Source: Adineta vaga (lineage: Eukaryota; Rotifera). Taken from it: a DNA stretch of 64,000 nt. A model generated the notes under the pieces. It did no database searches, was not told where the DNA came from, and was given only the letters and a program-made list of their open reading frames with translations. Location of the stretch: assembly GCA_021613535.1 (NCBI GenBank), contig CP075494.1, positions 3,596,001 through 3,660,000 on the forward strand, written 5' to 3'. Both the position numbers and the translations under genes were made by a program. Every line of letters begins with the position of its first letter. The first letter of the stretch is position 1. Positions 42,059-53,031 of this stretch are shown piece after piece.

Positions 42059-43998
42059 TGTTCTCGAATAAAACGTCTATAGAATATCGATACTTTAATG
42101 AAATAAACTGAATTTTGTATTAACAGTATTCTTCCACATTTTATAAGACTCGTACTTCCTTATTTCGTGGGCAATTTTTGATAATTATAAGTTTTGTACA
42201 GTGATGAGTAAGAAAGTATGACACATAATGATGTTCGGAGAAAAAAAAAATATATATATATAATGCGAATAACTACTCAATCTACTTTCCCTTGAATATG
42301 TTTTGATATGCAGATCATTATAGATGCAAAATTAATTAGTACTAACTAAATATCATGTTTTTTCATTGGTTATAAATTATGCTCTTGGAAATATTTCAAA
42401 AGGTATGATTTATAGAAGTGTAGATAATTCAAATTTTACGTCTTCTATTTGTCATCGATGAATATCTATGGCGGATACTTCCTTTCTGTATCTTTATCAT
42501 GAAGAAATTACACGTTTTGTGTGCAGTCGTTATTATTAGAATACCTTGTAATTAGAAAAAACAATTTTACCTGAAATATATTGATTATGAGGAAATAATT
42601 AGAAATTTATTTAACGAAAGAACCGAAATAGTGATACATATCTGCTTTTAATGAAGAATATTTGCTTTGAAATCAGTTTGTGTGATAGTATCTCTAAATT
42701 TGGTGAAGATGCAGACTCAATACGAAATAAGAAACTTTGGATAGTATAGAATTTGATCATCGTTTTAAGTAAAAATTCAATTAATATTTCTTTTATTTCT
42801 TTGATAAAAAAATAACGAACGCCATATTGATGTTGCTATTGGAAATCAAGTCCACGTCGACGGTTAACTTTTGTTTATTTCTTTTTTAATACTGCGCGAA
42901 AACGTTCAACACTTCAATAGAATATACTTCTATTTAAATTAAGTGAAAAGGTAAATTAAATCTTACATAGTTGATTTAAATAAATCAACGGATATTTGAT
43001 CTATGCTGTTCATTGGCTTCTCTTTTTTTCTGGATTTTCGGTAGCTTCGAAACCCCGTGCTGCTATAAAACGAGGAAATATTATTGTTTTTTGTTACGAT
43101 TAAAGTCAAATAAATCACGAGATTCGACCTTATCTTTACTAAACAAAACATATCAGAATAAATATAAAAAAAAGAAACGATAACCACCGTTTAATGAATC
43201 CCTAGTGCTTGTTTTTGTTAACTGTTACAATAGTTCCCTAAACACCTTTTTCTAAGGATAGAATAACTTTTCTACAGTTTTTGAATATTAAAAATATCTT
43301 ATCAATATATAGAACTTCATTATTATTACCGGAATTATTTTCTTGAGGTTTACGACCGAGTAAAAGTTCGACTTTTATAAACAATTAATTGTTCGATTAT
43401 TCTCAGTCATAATCATTTGACCATGGATGCTAACAACCGTTTCGTCGTTGTCAACAGTAATTACTGATTCATCGTCGGATGAATTCGTAGTATTATTTGC
43501 CATAAGTTGGTTAGGTTCTTTTATTCTAAAAGATAGATGAATGAAACTGAAAGGTATACTTTTAATATATTAGGGTTTTCTTTATCATTGTAATAAATCC
43601 GAATGATCCCATTCAATCAAATTTCTTTAATATATGAATTTTTTATCTAAATATGATGATAATTTAGAAAATAAAAATAATTACAATTACAACTTAAACT
43701 CTATTTTTACTCAATCGTTCTTCAAAGGCAGTTGTTTTTCGTTCTATAGTTTTCACAATAAGAATAAAGCACAAGTGCATATGTATTTCCACTTTTTGAA
43801 GTACACATAACGCTCGGATTTAAATCTGAGGTTTCCACATTTATATCCATATAAAGTGAACCACATTTCTTCGGCTGATCTGTTTGGTTCATTTTGCACG
43901 ATCGAGCAACATCAAGATTTTGCTAGTACTGTTGTTTTTTGGACAGTAAAAATTGTCACAGTACGTTGCTGAGTAAGCGGTGCAAGTGGCATTTGATT
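42059..43998. other. Gene-free stretch with one dispersed-repeat match
   Basis: It has a short TA run (about 42250-42262) and a segment at 43797-43843 similar to 17007-17050. The frame at 42963-43187 is not supported. Confidence 0.45.
43775..43850 (+). repeat. Decayed dispersed repeat (member 2)
   Basis: AGTACACATAACGCTCGGAT and the following TCTGAGGTTTCCACATTTA match the segment near 17.0 kb at about 80 percent by eye. The preceding CATATGTATTTCCACTTTTTG also aligns loosely. Confidence 0.4.
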
Positions 43999-44991
43999 TC
44001 ATTGAGTCTGAGTCGTTTCATTTTGATTGTGAGCGTATTTCATACAACGGCCCACAATTTTCATGAGTTCTTTCCGAAATAATCTCCCAGTCAATGTATA
44101 CAAATAAAAACTACTTGTATGAGCAAAATAGGATAATGTGTTGAGTGTTTGAGTAGCTAAATTCTCTTGAGCAATTCGAAATGCATTCTTCGTTGTTGTT
44201 TCTGTGAAAGATGAATACAATCGAATAACACTTGATGGCATTGTAGAAAGAATAATGACAAGAACTTGAACAGTTAACATACGCAATAGTTGTGCATCTG
44301 TTCGACGATTACGTCGATTATTTTGATTATGTGTTGGTATGATTCGACGATGTTGACGAATATTTTTCACTGTCAAAATGCCAAAAAAAAGCATTAGAAA
44401 TGATGGACATAATGAATAGAATGCCATATGCCATGTTGCATTAAAACTACGATATGTGCCTCTTCTTGCATTGCACATTGCTGTAACTTGACCAGATTGA
44501 CTAGTAACATTGGCTATTTCAAAATAAACTGTCATATGACAATATAAAACGATCATTACCAAAGTAATAACACAACAAGATATTCGAGCTGTTTTCAAAG
44601 AACTGAATCGACGTAATTTCGCATTCGATGAACTATGAAGAAATCGATCGATGCATGCTAATAAAATTAACCAGATCGATGTGGCACGAACAACATAAAA
44701 AGAATAAAATTCAATCCTACATATACCATCATTGTAATTTGCTAAATCAAGATTAAAACTATTGGAAACAACACGAATAGGTAAAATAATGAACACAACA
44801 AATAAATTGAATAATGTTGAGACGAAAAAATAAAATGAACATGGTTCACGATTTAAAATTCGCCGAGTAAATATCACAACATTTAAGAGAAGACCTATAA
44901 CACCAGGTGGAAAATTAATGACAGACAATGTGAGTACAATGGTGGTTGTTGCCGTATTCAATTGACTGATTGCTTGCGTTATATTCGACAT
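43999..44991 (-). CDS. Rhodopsin-like seven-transmembrane receptor (cluster member 1)
   Basis: The 330-residue single-exon frame has seven hydrophobic segments. Helix 3 ends in Asp-Arg-Phe (ACIDRF), a DRY variant, followed by an Arg-rich loop. The third cytoplasmic loop is very basic (RRIIPTHNQNNRRNRR), as in G-protein-coupling loops. Helix 6 reads VLVIILSTMPSSVIRL with the Pro kink. Helix 7 (LSYFAHTSSFYLYTL) lacks NPxxY, which is common in the FMRFamide/peptide-receptor-like expansions of rotifers. The N terminus has Asn-glycosylation sites. The ligand is unknown. It is the first of four receptor loci on the minus strand between 44 and 51.2 kb. Their separate frames and long spacers argue for old tandem duplication and divergence. 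Confidence 0.85.
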   Translation of the reverse strand: MSNITQAISQLNTATTTIVLTLSVINFPPGVIGLLLNVVIFTRRILNREPCSFYFFVSTLFNLFVVFIILPIRVVSNSFNLDLANYNDGICRIEFYSFYVVRATSIWLILLACIDRFLHSSSNAKLRRFSSLKTARISCCVITLVMIVLYCHMTVYFEIANVTSQSGQVTAMCNARRGTYRSFNATWHMAFYSLCPSFLMLFFGILTVKNIRQHRRIIPTHNQNNRRNRRTDAQLLRMLTVQVLVIILSTMPSSVIRLYSSFTETTTKNAFRIAQENLATQTLNTLSYFAHTSSFYLYTLTGRLFRKELMKIVGRCMKYAHNQNETTQTQ

Positions 44992-45958
44992 GAAGTTTTT
45001 AAAAGTATAATCTTAAGTGAAAAAAAAAGGAATTCAGGTATCATGTTCACAAGAGATAATAATTTACTTTAAGTTTTCATATTAATGAGATGTCAAACTT
45101 TATTTTAATCAGTTATTTGTAGGAAGGACTTGAAAAAAAAAGAAGAGAAATCCCTTGTAAGCAGATTATGAATGTTAATTAATTTCCTTTTCCATGATAA
45201 AATATAGGAAAAAAAGATATACAGCAGAAGTGACTCGAACATAAATGAGAATTAAGGACAATTGAAAGACTTTTCGACATGTTCTAATAATACTATATGA
45301 AATTGCATACAAGTTTACAGCATTTATTTTTTATGATTTCAACACGTGATATACCGTAATAGAAAGGCTTGTCTTTCTCACATCTATGACAAGCCCTTGA
45401 ACATTCGTTTTAAATAATATCAAAATAGAATATATTCAGTATTTTTGAGTATACAATATAAAAGGTCATCCTAGACAATTATAAAAGTTTCCTTTTACAT
45501 AAAACAAAAAAAATAACGGAAATTCATTTTCTTATACTGTGACATGTGGAATACAATTACAAATGTTGATGAGTGACATATCTCATTTATAATTTTCTTC
45601 GGTTTATTAATAAAATTGTTTCTGTCATTAACATTTTAACAAATTGTTAATTTTTGAATATAAATTCAAATAGTGACAATACCGTACATGAATTATTGAC
45701 TTTATATATGAAACGATTATAGAAAAGAGTAACAAGTTGAATTAATGCCATTTGTGATAAAAAAATTATTCTGAGCAAAAACTCAATGCATTCTCTCTAG
45801 TTGTAATGGAACGAAAATGAATGTTAATATTTTTTATTTAATAACTTTAAATGATAATTCTAATACAACGATTAATGATATTTGGTTTAATCAGGGTAAA
45901 AAAGAAATTGTTTATGTTGATGAAACTATGGATTGGATATCTATGACATGAAAATGAA
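44992..45958. other. Gene-free stretch between receptor genes
   Basis: AT-rich. It presumably holds the promoter of receptor member 1. No element was recognised until the palindrome at 45959. Confidence 0.5.
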
Positions 45959-46033
45959 TATGAGGTTGTGAGTGTCGTTGATCTCTTCAACCGCTCTCAC
46001 GCACATCCTCATCCTCTCCCACACCTACACCCT
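45959..46033. repeat. Telomere-like palindrome with an extended C-rich arm (TMP-17)
   Basis: ATGAGGTTGTGAGTGTCG pairs with CGCTCTCACGCACATCCTCA, and a further CCCACACCTACACCCTC follows. The right arm is about twice the usual length, as if two arms were joined. It lies just after the stop of receptor member 2. Confidence 0.65.
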
Positions 46034-46076
46034 CTCCTTCATGAAAAACATCTTAGCATATGCAATAAACAGTTTT

Positions 46077-47093
46077 CTATTGTACATGACGTGTTTTCGA
46101 GATAATTGGTAACTTGATGCCTTCAACAGGACGCTGCATATTTCCTACACTTGTCGGTGCAACATTTCTTCTTCGTCTCGTCACGAAATTAATCAATTCA
46201 TGACGAAATTCAGTAAATGTAATTATATAAATTGGAAAATTGAAAATAGGAAATGTGTATTGAATTATATCAATTGCATCAAGGAAATGACGACCCCATT
46301 CAGTTGCAAAAAGAGTGCCATAAAAGAAAGCGTAATTAATCGAAGATGGTGTACGGGTTATTATGAATAAAAAGCCCGTAGTTATAAGAGTGATTGAAAT
46401 AGATCGATGACGAATTTGTGAATTTCTTACGGTAGTTGTGCGTCGTAATTGAGCAAGATGATAAATTGAAATACTATTGAATAAGATTATAAAGAATGAT
46501 GGAACGATATTGTAAATACATAAATGTATTAGATGATATAAAGGATAAAGCTGATATAGTTTAGAATCACGAATAATTAGTCCAGCAGTATTTTCATAAC
46601 AGACGAATACTAAAAAGTGAAGATGAAAAAGAAAAAAGAATCCAATGAGACAACCAATAATAAATAAAATATTTTTTGATCGATTAAACCACGTATTAGG
46701 ATTTATACGGCTTAAAATTAAATATCGATCAAAACAAACGAAAACATGTAACCATGCCAGAATATGAAGTGTAAAATAATTGAAAAACAAAGAGAATTTA
46801 CATGATGCAACTGTATATGAAGCAGTTAATGTAAATCCATGAACAATACTAAAATAATTATCTAAAGTCCATCCATATAATCCAAGAAAATCGATCATTG
46901 CTATTGCACGCATATAATGAATCGTTGGACGGACTTGAGTATTTCGAAATTTTGATTGACATAGGACAACAAATATTAAGAGATTAAAAATTGTACCAAT
47001 GATGACCATTGATAAAGAATAATATCCTGCAAAATTGATATCACTTTCAGATGAATATATATTTGTATTATTGGAATTATTGGTAGTTGCCAT
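46077..47093 (-). CDS. Rhodopsin-like seven-transmembrane receptor (cluster member 2)
   Basis: The open frame runs from 47165, but its first 24 codons are lysine/isoleucine-rich noise. The Met at 47091-47093 fits best, since an Asn-rich glycosylated N terminus follows, giving 338 residues. Seven hydrophobic segments are clear. Helix 3 ends in Asp-Arg-Tyr (CFDRYLI). A pair of Cys (VASCKF at the top of helix 3 and VCYEN in loop 2) can form the family disulphide. Helix 6 is TTGFLFIITRTPSSIN, and helix 7 ends in an FPIYIITF pattern in place of NPxxY. Loop 3 and the tail are basic. The ligand is unknown. This is the same broad class as its neighbours, but the sequences are widely diverged. Confidence 0.85.
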   Translation of the reverse strand: MATTNNSNNTNIYSSESDINFAGYYSLSMVIIGTIFNLLIFVVLCQSKFRNTQVRPTIHYMRAIAMIDFLGLYGWTLDNYFSIVHGFTLTASYTVASCKFSLFFNYFTLHILAWLHVFVCFDRYLILSRINPNTWFNRSKNILFIIGCLIGFFFLFHLHFLVFVCYENTAGLIIRDSKLYQLYPLYHLIHLCIYNIVPSFFIILFNSISIYHLAQLRRTTTVRNSQIRHRSISITLITTGFLFIITRTPSSINYAFFYGTLFATEWGRHFLDAIDIIQYTFPIFNFPIYIITFTEFRHELINFVTRRRRNVAPTSVGNMQRPVEGIKLPIISKTRHVQ

Positions 47094-47165
47094 TATATCG
47101 ATATTATTGATGTTAATAATTTTGTTGAAGAAAAGAAAATATTTAAGTGTACCTTTTTTTTTCAA

Positions 47166-48429
47166 TTCTTTGTTTGCAATGAAATAAGAAAGGAGAAGAG
47201 TGCTTTTAAAGTTTGTAAATTCATTTTCTAAATTATTAATTTATATATCTTTTGACTGTAGGCTTAATATTAGCTTATGTCAGTTCTTATATTAATATCT
47301 CTTTTATTTTATGTAATATTCTCGCAATAACATATTCCTACCGAACGTGAAGTACGATTGTTAATACATAAGATGTGCGATTATCGCATTTATAGATTAA
47401 TTTTAGTGACGTGCGATGTAATCTATTTTTTGACATTTTAGATTTTTTTTCTACTTGAAAATACTTTCAAAATTAATACAGTAGAATAAAGTTTCTCTGA
47501 CTTTTAATCATTTATTTATATAATTGTTAGTAATTTTACACATTTACAAGAGTGCTTTTTTCGATTTTTTTTCTCAAATATAATTAGAAGAGTCATCTAG
47601 GTATTTGCCACGATTTCGTTGTGCACTATATAATCTGCAAGATAGAGAATGATGATTTGAATAAGTTTGTTCTTTCTTAATCGAGCACACTCTACTGTAC
47701 ATTTCTCGTCCTTTATATAGTCGTCGAAACGTACAGAATCATGCCATATAAAATCTCACCTGATGATCAAATGTGAAAAATACGAGAGTCAATACTAATT
47801 ATGATTTGTCAGAGTATTGTCGAAAATGTTTCGTATCATTACTAATGAGGATACTCGATGATAAATAATCTACAAAACACATGAAAATTTTACATGTTGA
47901 TAAAAGATTTGGCAACTATTAGTTCCATCTTTAATCTCTCGTATGCCGCTGTCTTCAAATTGAAGACGAGATAGAGGCACAAGATATTTTTTTGCGTTCT
48001 GTCACAGTGTTCATCAGCTAAATTCGCTAGAAAGAGTGATCCACCATCTTTGTTTCGTCTCCAGCAGGACGAAAAAATTTTCTCAGTATTCAGGAGGTTC
48101 ATCCATGTGTTCACAATTACAATACATCTCATGCCATTAATATTTCAAACATCCTATTTTCATTGCAAACTCACTTCGTAACTAATTTGATTGTGTACAT
48201 TTTCATCTCACATAATGCTTGCACTTCACGCAGTCTTGTCTGCACATGTTGCATGGCGCTTATGACTAGAGAAAAGTAGAACCAGTTTGTATTACAGACA
48301 ATAGGGATATAATACTATAGAAACGTTATTGATGATAATCGCGCTACAAAATAATCAAACAATATTTAATGGGCGTTTAGGATAGGCTGATTGAGATGTT
48401 AACTTTTAGATTATTTTGTGCATGGTTAA
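47166..48429. other. Gene-free stretch between receptor loci
   Basis: There is no supported gene. The frame at 47890-48132 has no membrane or domain pattern. No palindrome was found in this spacer. Confidence 0.5.
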
Positions 48430-49504
48430 TTACATATTATTTGTTGACCCAATTCTTATATGTCTCTTCTTGCATAACATCAGTTTTACATTCTGCCTAT
48501 AAGCTGAAGATAATAAATAATAGATATAGAAACTACTAGAAAAAGGTGTACAGGAGATAATCCAAAATATAGATGAGACAAGTGTTTGAATAGCCATGGA
48601 CAAATCATCCTTTTCATATTGATTTGTTGCTGTTGTATAAATATAATTAATACATACGGGAACAGTCGTAAACATAAAATACAAGATTTGTATGATTAAC
48701 ATTGTTGAAAATTGTCCGTTGATACGTGGTATACTGTTATTTATCTTGTTCTGTTTTTGACGAGAATGTATATTAACATGAACATTTCCACCATTATTTG
48801 CCACATTATCAATGTTAGAAGCAGTAAATGCGACTGTCGCCATACTCTAGTAATATTGTTTGTGTTATGTGGGTTGATATACCGAGCACCTTTAATATTG
48901 CCATAGGTAAGAATACCAAATACTAACAAAACGATAAGAGGTCCAATTGTGTATATAACTGGAGCAAGAAAATATGCCAAATACTTATAATAAACATTTG
49001 ATAATGCAATACATGTGGGTTCATCAAAACTAGTGTCGATCTCCCAATAAATTGCATCGGGTATTGTCAGTAGAAAACATATAAAAAATGTAATTGAAAT
49101 AGAGATTTTGGCTACTTTCATTGAACTTAGTAGCAGCTGTTGAGCAACTCGACTAGTAGAATGATATGATCGATAGATGCTAAACACAATGTTATAACTG
49201 AGAGAGCATAACATGCATCAGAAAGATAATTCATCAGTTTACACCACCATAAATAAGTTTCCGTACCATTCTTGCCATTAATGAAACCAACAACACTTGG
49301 CACAAAAACAAATACAATTTGAATTAAATTGCTTACTTCTGTTGCTATGAAGTATAAAGAAAACGGATTTGTCCAATATTTTTTCGAAGAAAATAAACAA
49401 ATGTTGATGAAGTTACTAAAGAGTCCAGTACTAATTATGCAAATATAACCATAGAGATACACTTGACGAGAAGCAAAATTAATTGCATCAACAGTTGAAG
49501 ACAT
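48430..49504 (-). pseudogene. Seven-transmembrane receptor with two frameshifts (cluster member 3)
   Basis: Three overlapping frames together make one receptor. 49504 to about 49165 gives helices 1-3 (start MSSTVDAINF). About 49165 to 48850 gives the rest of loop 2 and helices 4-5. About 48843 to 48430 gives loop 3, helices 6-7 and the tail. The first slip lies in the DRY motif at the end of helix 3: ATCGAT is followed by CATATCAT, where one extra base would restore Asp-Arg-Tyr. The second lies in loop 3 (about 48850). Both slips are one missing base by frame arithmetic. Neither looks like an intron, as no GT/AG pair is available. It is either a recent pseudogene or two sequencing errors. The protein-coding signal is otherwise well preserved. 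Confidence 0.72.
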
Positions 49505-50308
49505 TTTTTAAAGTATAAAAGAATAAACTATTTGTGCTGTTCTTTCTTTTAATTTAATCACAAGAAAAAGATAATTTGAAAAAATGAAGTTATTTTTAGA
49601 CTAGAGATTAGCTTTTCTATTATGAGTAGACGTCAAATACACGATAGAGCCATTCAAAGTTTTTAATTTATAAAGAAACAACATTATGACATCTTATAAA
49701 TTTTTTAAAAATCTGAAAATGATAACTAAATAGTTGTTCTATTCTGTTTTTAATCAATCAAACGAAAAAACGACATTATTTGTCAGTGACAAAAGTGACA
49801 ACACTTTCTGGAACATGGCTATGCGTGAGTGTGAATATAAGATACTCACTACTACAGCCACACCCGCATCTTCAATTTGTCAAATGTGAAGTAAACTTAA
49901 TTGTCTTCTTGTACCATCACATAATGTACAATTTATGTTCAAACAATTGATATCGAATCATCGATGACTTCCAGAACAATATAGATAGGCGAAGATAACA
50001 TTGGAAATTATATCAGGTGTAAAAATTCGTTCATCACATAAGTTGAATTTTTTATTTGGATAGATTTGAGAAACTTTATGGCAATGCTTGCAACATTTAA
50101 TGATGAGTTATCTATCTCATTTGGGTGGAGTATTCATTTGAAGAGGACAAACTTTAGGATCTGGTGGGTTTCGAATGGTAATCTCTCTTAATCAAACGAC
50201 AATGGATAAATTGTTGCGATGCCTAAAATAAGTGTTACAAAAATTATCTTTCAGTTGTGACACATCTTTTTTACATTGTACGCACAACACTAGAATAGTT
50301 TTATTTAT
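49505..50308. other. Spacer between receptor loci with one palindrome
   Basis: No gene. The palindrome is at 49817-49872. The rest is AT-rich without pattern. Confidence 0.5.
49817..49872. repeat. Telomere-like palindrome (TMP-18), diverged
   Basis: GGCTATGCGTGAGTGTGAAT pairs with AGCCACACCCGCATC, around a core ATATAAGATACTCACTACTAC. Confidence 0.6.
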
Positions 50309-51232
50309 TTATTTAAATGTAATTGTTCCTACAACATTAACTGGTTGTCTGTTGCATTTCTTCATAATTATTGTTTTCAATGGTTTGCTGAATTTAAATA
50401 TAACTATAATTACATATATTAATGATACATTTAAAAATGTCAGACCAATTCGAAAATGATATTTTGGTGGAGAAGTAAAAAAAGACATGAAGACAAATGT
50501 AGCATATGGACAGCCAATTGCTACTAAAATTAATGTAACAAAAACTATACGTCGAACCATTTTTAACTCACGTTGAACTCGAAATAAAATATTAACGGTT
50601 ATAATACGTTGATTTAAAGCTTTTACATACAGAATTAATTTTAAATACATCAATACAATCAAGAAAAGAGGCATACTATATGCATTAATTACAACAAAAA
50701 CCATTGCAAACGATAATTGTAGTCGAACGAGACATATTTGATTATTAACATTGTAAGGTATATCACCAGTAAATAGAAATGCAACAGGAAATAGAAATGC
50801 ATATATCCATATTATGCCAATCTGAATGAATTGACATTGTCGTGATTGATAAAATAAACATGTTGGATAAACAGCAGACACATAACGATATTGAGTTTCT
50901 AGTAAAAATGAATAATTAATCAATGAATATGATACATGACTGACATAACCTCGAAAAGAACATAAAATATCTTGATATTCAATTCGTCGAAGATCATTAT
51001 GCAATGTAATCAGATAAGTCCAAAGTATGACAATCGCATAGACAAATATAGATAGACATGTACTAGCAACTATCATCATATATGCTGTATGACAGATTTT
51101 GTTAATTAAAATAATAAATAGAAATAATAAGATTAGTATAATAGTCGAAATTAAAAATATGATGTTAAGGATATCCATAGGAATAAACCATGATTCGATA
51201 TTCAATTCAGATGAAATATTTTTAAACATCAT
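50309..51232 (-). CDS. Seven-transmembrane receptor-like protein (cluster member 4)
   Basis: The frame is open from 51337, but the first 35 codons come from a 36-base tandem duplication and a Phe/Leu run. The Met at 51230-51232, just before a glycosylatable Asn (KNISSE), is the likelier start, giving 307 residues. Seven hydrophobic segments are visible. Helix 3 ends with ETQYRYVSAVYP, an unusual DRY variant (QYR). Loop 3 is basic (VQRELKMVRR), helix 6 carries GCPYATF and helix 7 is atypical. This resembles the large divergent rotifer and nematode receptor families that lack classical motifs. It has no introns. The ligand is unknown. If the upstream Met were used, the duplicated peptide would be added at the extracellular end. 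Confidence 0.8.
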   Translation of the reverse strand: MMFKNISSELNIESWFIPMDILNIIFLISTIILILLFLFIILINKICHTAYMMIVASTCLSIFVYAIVILWTYLITLHNDLRRIEYQDILCSFRGYVSHVSYSLINYSFLLETQYRYVSAVYPTCLFYQSRQCQFIQIGIIWIYAFLFPVAFLFTGDIPYNVNNQICLVRLQLSFAMVFVVINAYSMPLFLIVLMYLKLILYVKALNQRIITVNILFRVQRELKMVRRIVFVTLILVAIGCPYATFVFMSFFTSPPKYHFRIGLTFLNVSLIYVIIVIFKFSKPLKTIIMKKCNRQPVNVVGTITFK

Positions 51233-51266
51233 CAAAAACAGAAAAAAAAACGAACATAAATATATA

Positions 51267-51340
51267 TATTTATATGATGATATAAATGTGAGATCTTTCA
51301 AATATTTATATGATGATATAAATGTGAGATCTTTCAAATA
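51267..51340. repeat. Tandem duplication of a 36-base unit
   Basis: TTTATATGATGATATAAATG and the following AGATCTTTCAAATA occur twice, head to tail, identical or nearly so. The copies cover the 5' end of receptor member 4 and duplicate an in-frame peptide (KDLTFISSYKY). Confidence 0.85.
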
Positions 51341-52485
51341 TTTTATTAATTAGCAATGTAATTCAATGAGATCATTAGTATTGAATTGTTTTGTATCATA
51401 TGATAATATGTTTTTAAAAGTGTACTTAAAAATCAAACAAGATGGAATTATATGAATATTTAATTTTTGATAAAGAAATACATGTTTTATTTAGATATAA
51501 ATGTTTTTGAATATAATCCTTAAGTATGTCTTTGTCAGAGTCTTATATATTTTTATTCTTGAATACAATATATAATCGCGTTGAATTCATGATACGTGTA
51601 CATATATTTAGAAAAACTAAATTCAGATCTTTCATTATGCAAGTATCATATTTTTTTCCCAAGAGTAATGATACATTCTGAAAGTTCGCACAATTTGTTA
51701 TCATGCTGTTACATTTATATATTAGTTTCAATTCATATATTATCAAAATAAGTCAAGTCTAATGAAAATAACTTAATGATGAATTGTCTAGTCATCTGAT
51801 TTTGTCATAGAATCATCAAAATCTTTTTTTAGAATTGCTTGTACTTGATGGATAATCACGCGAAAGAGATTTCTATAGATTTTAATCGATTTAGGAACTT
51901 TCTACTATTGTGAAGGGTGGGTGTGGGTGAAAGTGTAAATTTGATGTTTTCTTCTGACTTTGTCATACAGTCAAATTCGGTAAGCCAAAGAAAGTTTCAA
52001 CATCGTAAGTATTGTAGTAATGCAAAGCAACGATATGAATTTTATATAACAAACATCGTTGTTCTGATAGTGAAGAAATCGGTGCAGATGAGGAGATCTT
52101 CACTCGAGGACTTATTTCTCGTTCATTCAATGGTCAAAGTGAAACTCTAAATTCAACAGTCATATTGCTTTGTTGATAAAAGTCTGTGTAACAAAATATT
52201 GAAGAGATGGAAAAATATATGTCGGAGTTGCCTTTTAAAGGAAAATATTCATCTTATGGTAGTTGATCGATAAAGTCATCACTCTAAATCATTGGAATGA
52301 ATTGAGCTATTGGACTAGATGTATAATTCAATGTTGGTGATCAATTTCATTGCAATGATTGAATAGACGAGTGAAACTGACGCCTTTTAATGGTTTGGTT
52401 TAAGCGCATAAGAAACACAACAGAAAATACTGTGTCTATACACAAGTTCGAAGAACGAAAGCTAAAGAATAAAACCTGCTCTCTT
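51341..52485. other. Gene-free stretch with a solo G-rich arm
   Basis: GAAGGGTGGGTGTGGGTGAA at 51913-51932 is a left arm of the palindrome family without a right arm. The short frames at 51543 and 51917 are not supported. Confidence 0.5.
51913..51932. repeat. Solo G-rich arm, strongly telomere-like
   Basis: The arm is GGGTGGGTGTGGG with no complementary arm within 150 bases. It may be half of a broken palindrome or a short telomere-repeat tract. Confidence 0.55.
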
Positions 52486-52747
52486 TTATGTAATATTTCC
52501 TTTGAATATTGAAATTTCTACTTGATCAAATAAACATTGTTGATCTTCATTGCCATTAACAGTATTACATGAAAATGATACGTAAAGAGTTCTATAGTCT
52601 TCGGAAGAACTTAATGAATAAAAGAATAATACTGTATCGATGTAAAATTTTAGATTAAACTTTGCTTGCCCTAAATCAATCAAAAATGAATATACTTGTG
52701 TTTGAACTGCAAGAACAGTAATTTGATAATGATTAAGTACAAAGAAA
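52486..52747 (-). pseudogene. C-terminal protein fragment beginning at a telomere-like palindrome
   Basis: On the minus strand a frame opens inside the palindrome (52748-52804) and runs about 87 codons to the stop at 52486. It has beta-type sequence with cysteines (SFSCNTVNGNE, QQCLFDQVEI), as in a C-terminal extracellular or C2-like domain. There is no in-frame ATG before residue 23, and no exon was recognised on the other side of the palindrome. This is the third case in the window where a coding remnant starts exactly at such a repeat. The family was not recognised. It may be a fragment, or the last exon of a gene whose other exons I could not see. Confidence 0.45.
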
Positions 52748-52804
52748 CAGGGTGCGGTTGTGGGTATTACATCGATCTAACACACACGCCACACCCACAC
52801 CGGC
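52748..52804. repeat. Telomere-like mini-palindrome (TMP-19) at a gene-fragment boundary
   Basis: CAGGGTGCGGTTGTGGGTAT pairs with CGCCACACCCACACCGG, over 57 bases. The core ATTACATCGATCTAA resembles those at 3281 and 31631. Confidence 0.85.
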
Positions 52805-53031
52805 ATCAAATGAACATCTAGGGGAAACAGTCTGTTAAGGTGATGTTATTGTGCATGAAAAAACCGTCATAGTTTAGATCACAAACATAAAGACAATGAT
52901 TATAATAATCAATGGTAAATAAATGTTTTTGAAAATTGTCTTTTTTAATGGAAATTCTGCTTTATGATTATGACAGAATTTGATTTTAGAACGAATAAAT
53001 TGTGAAATATATAGTTCTTTTCTTTATTCTA

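Noticed and set aside
47094-47165. Upstream Met extending receptor member 2 by 24 residues
   Set aside because: The extension is Lys/Ile/Asn noise, and a receptor-like glycosylated N terminus starts at the inner Met.
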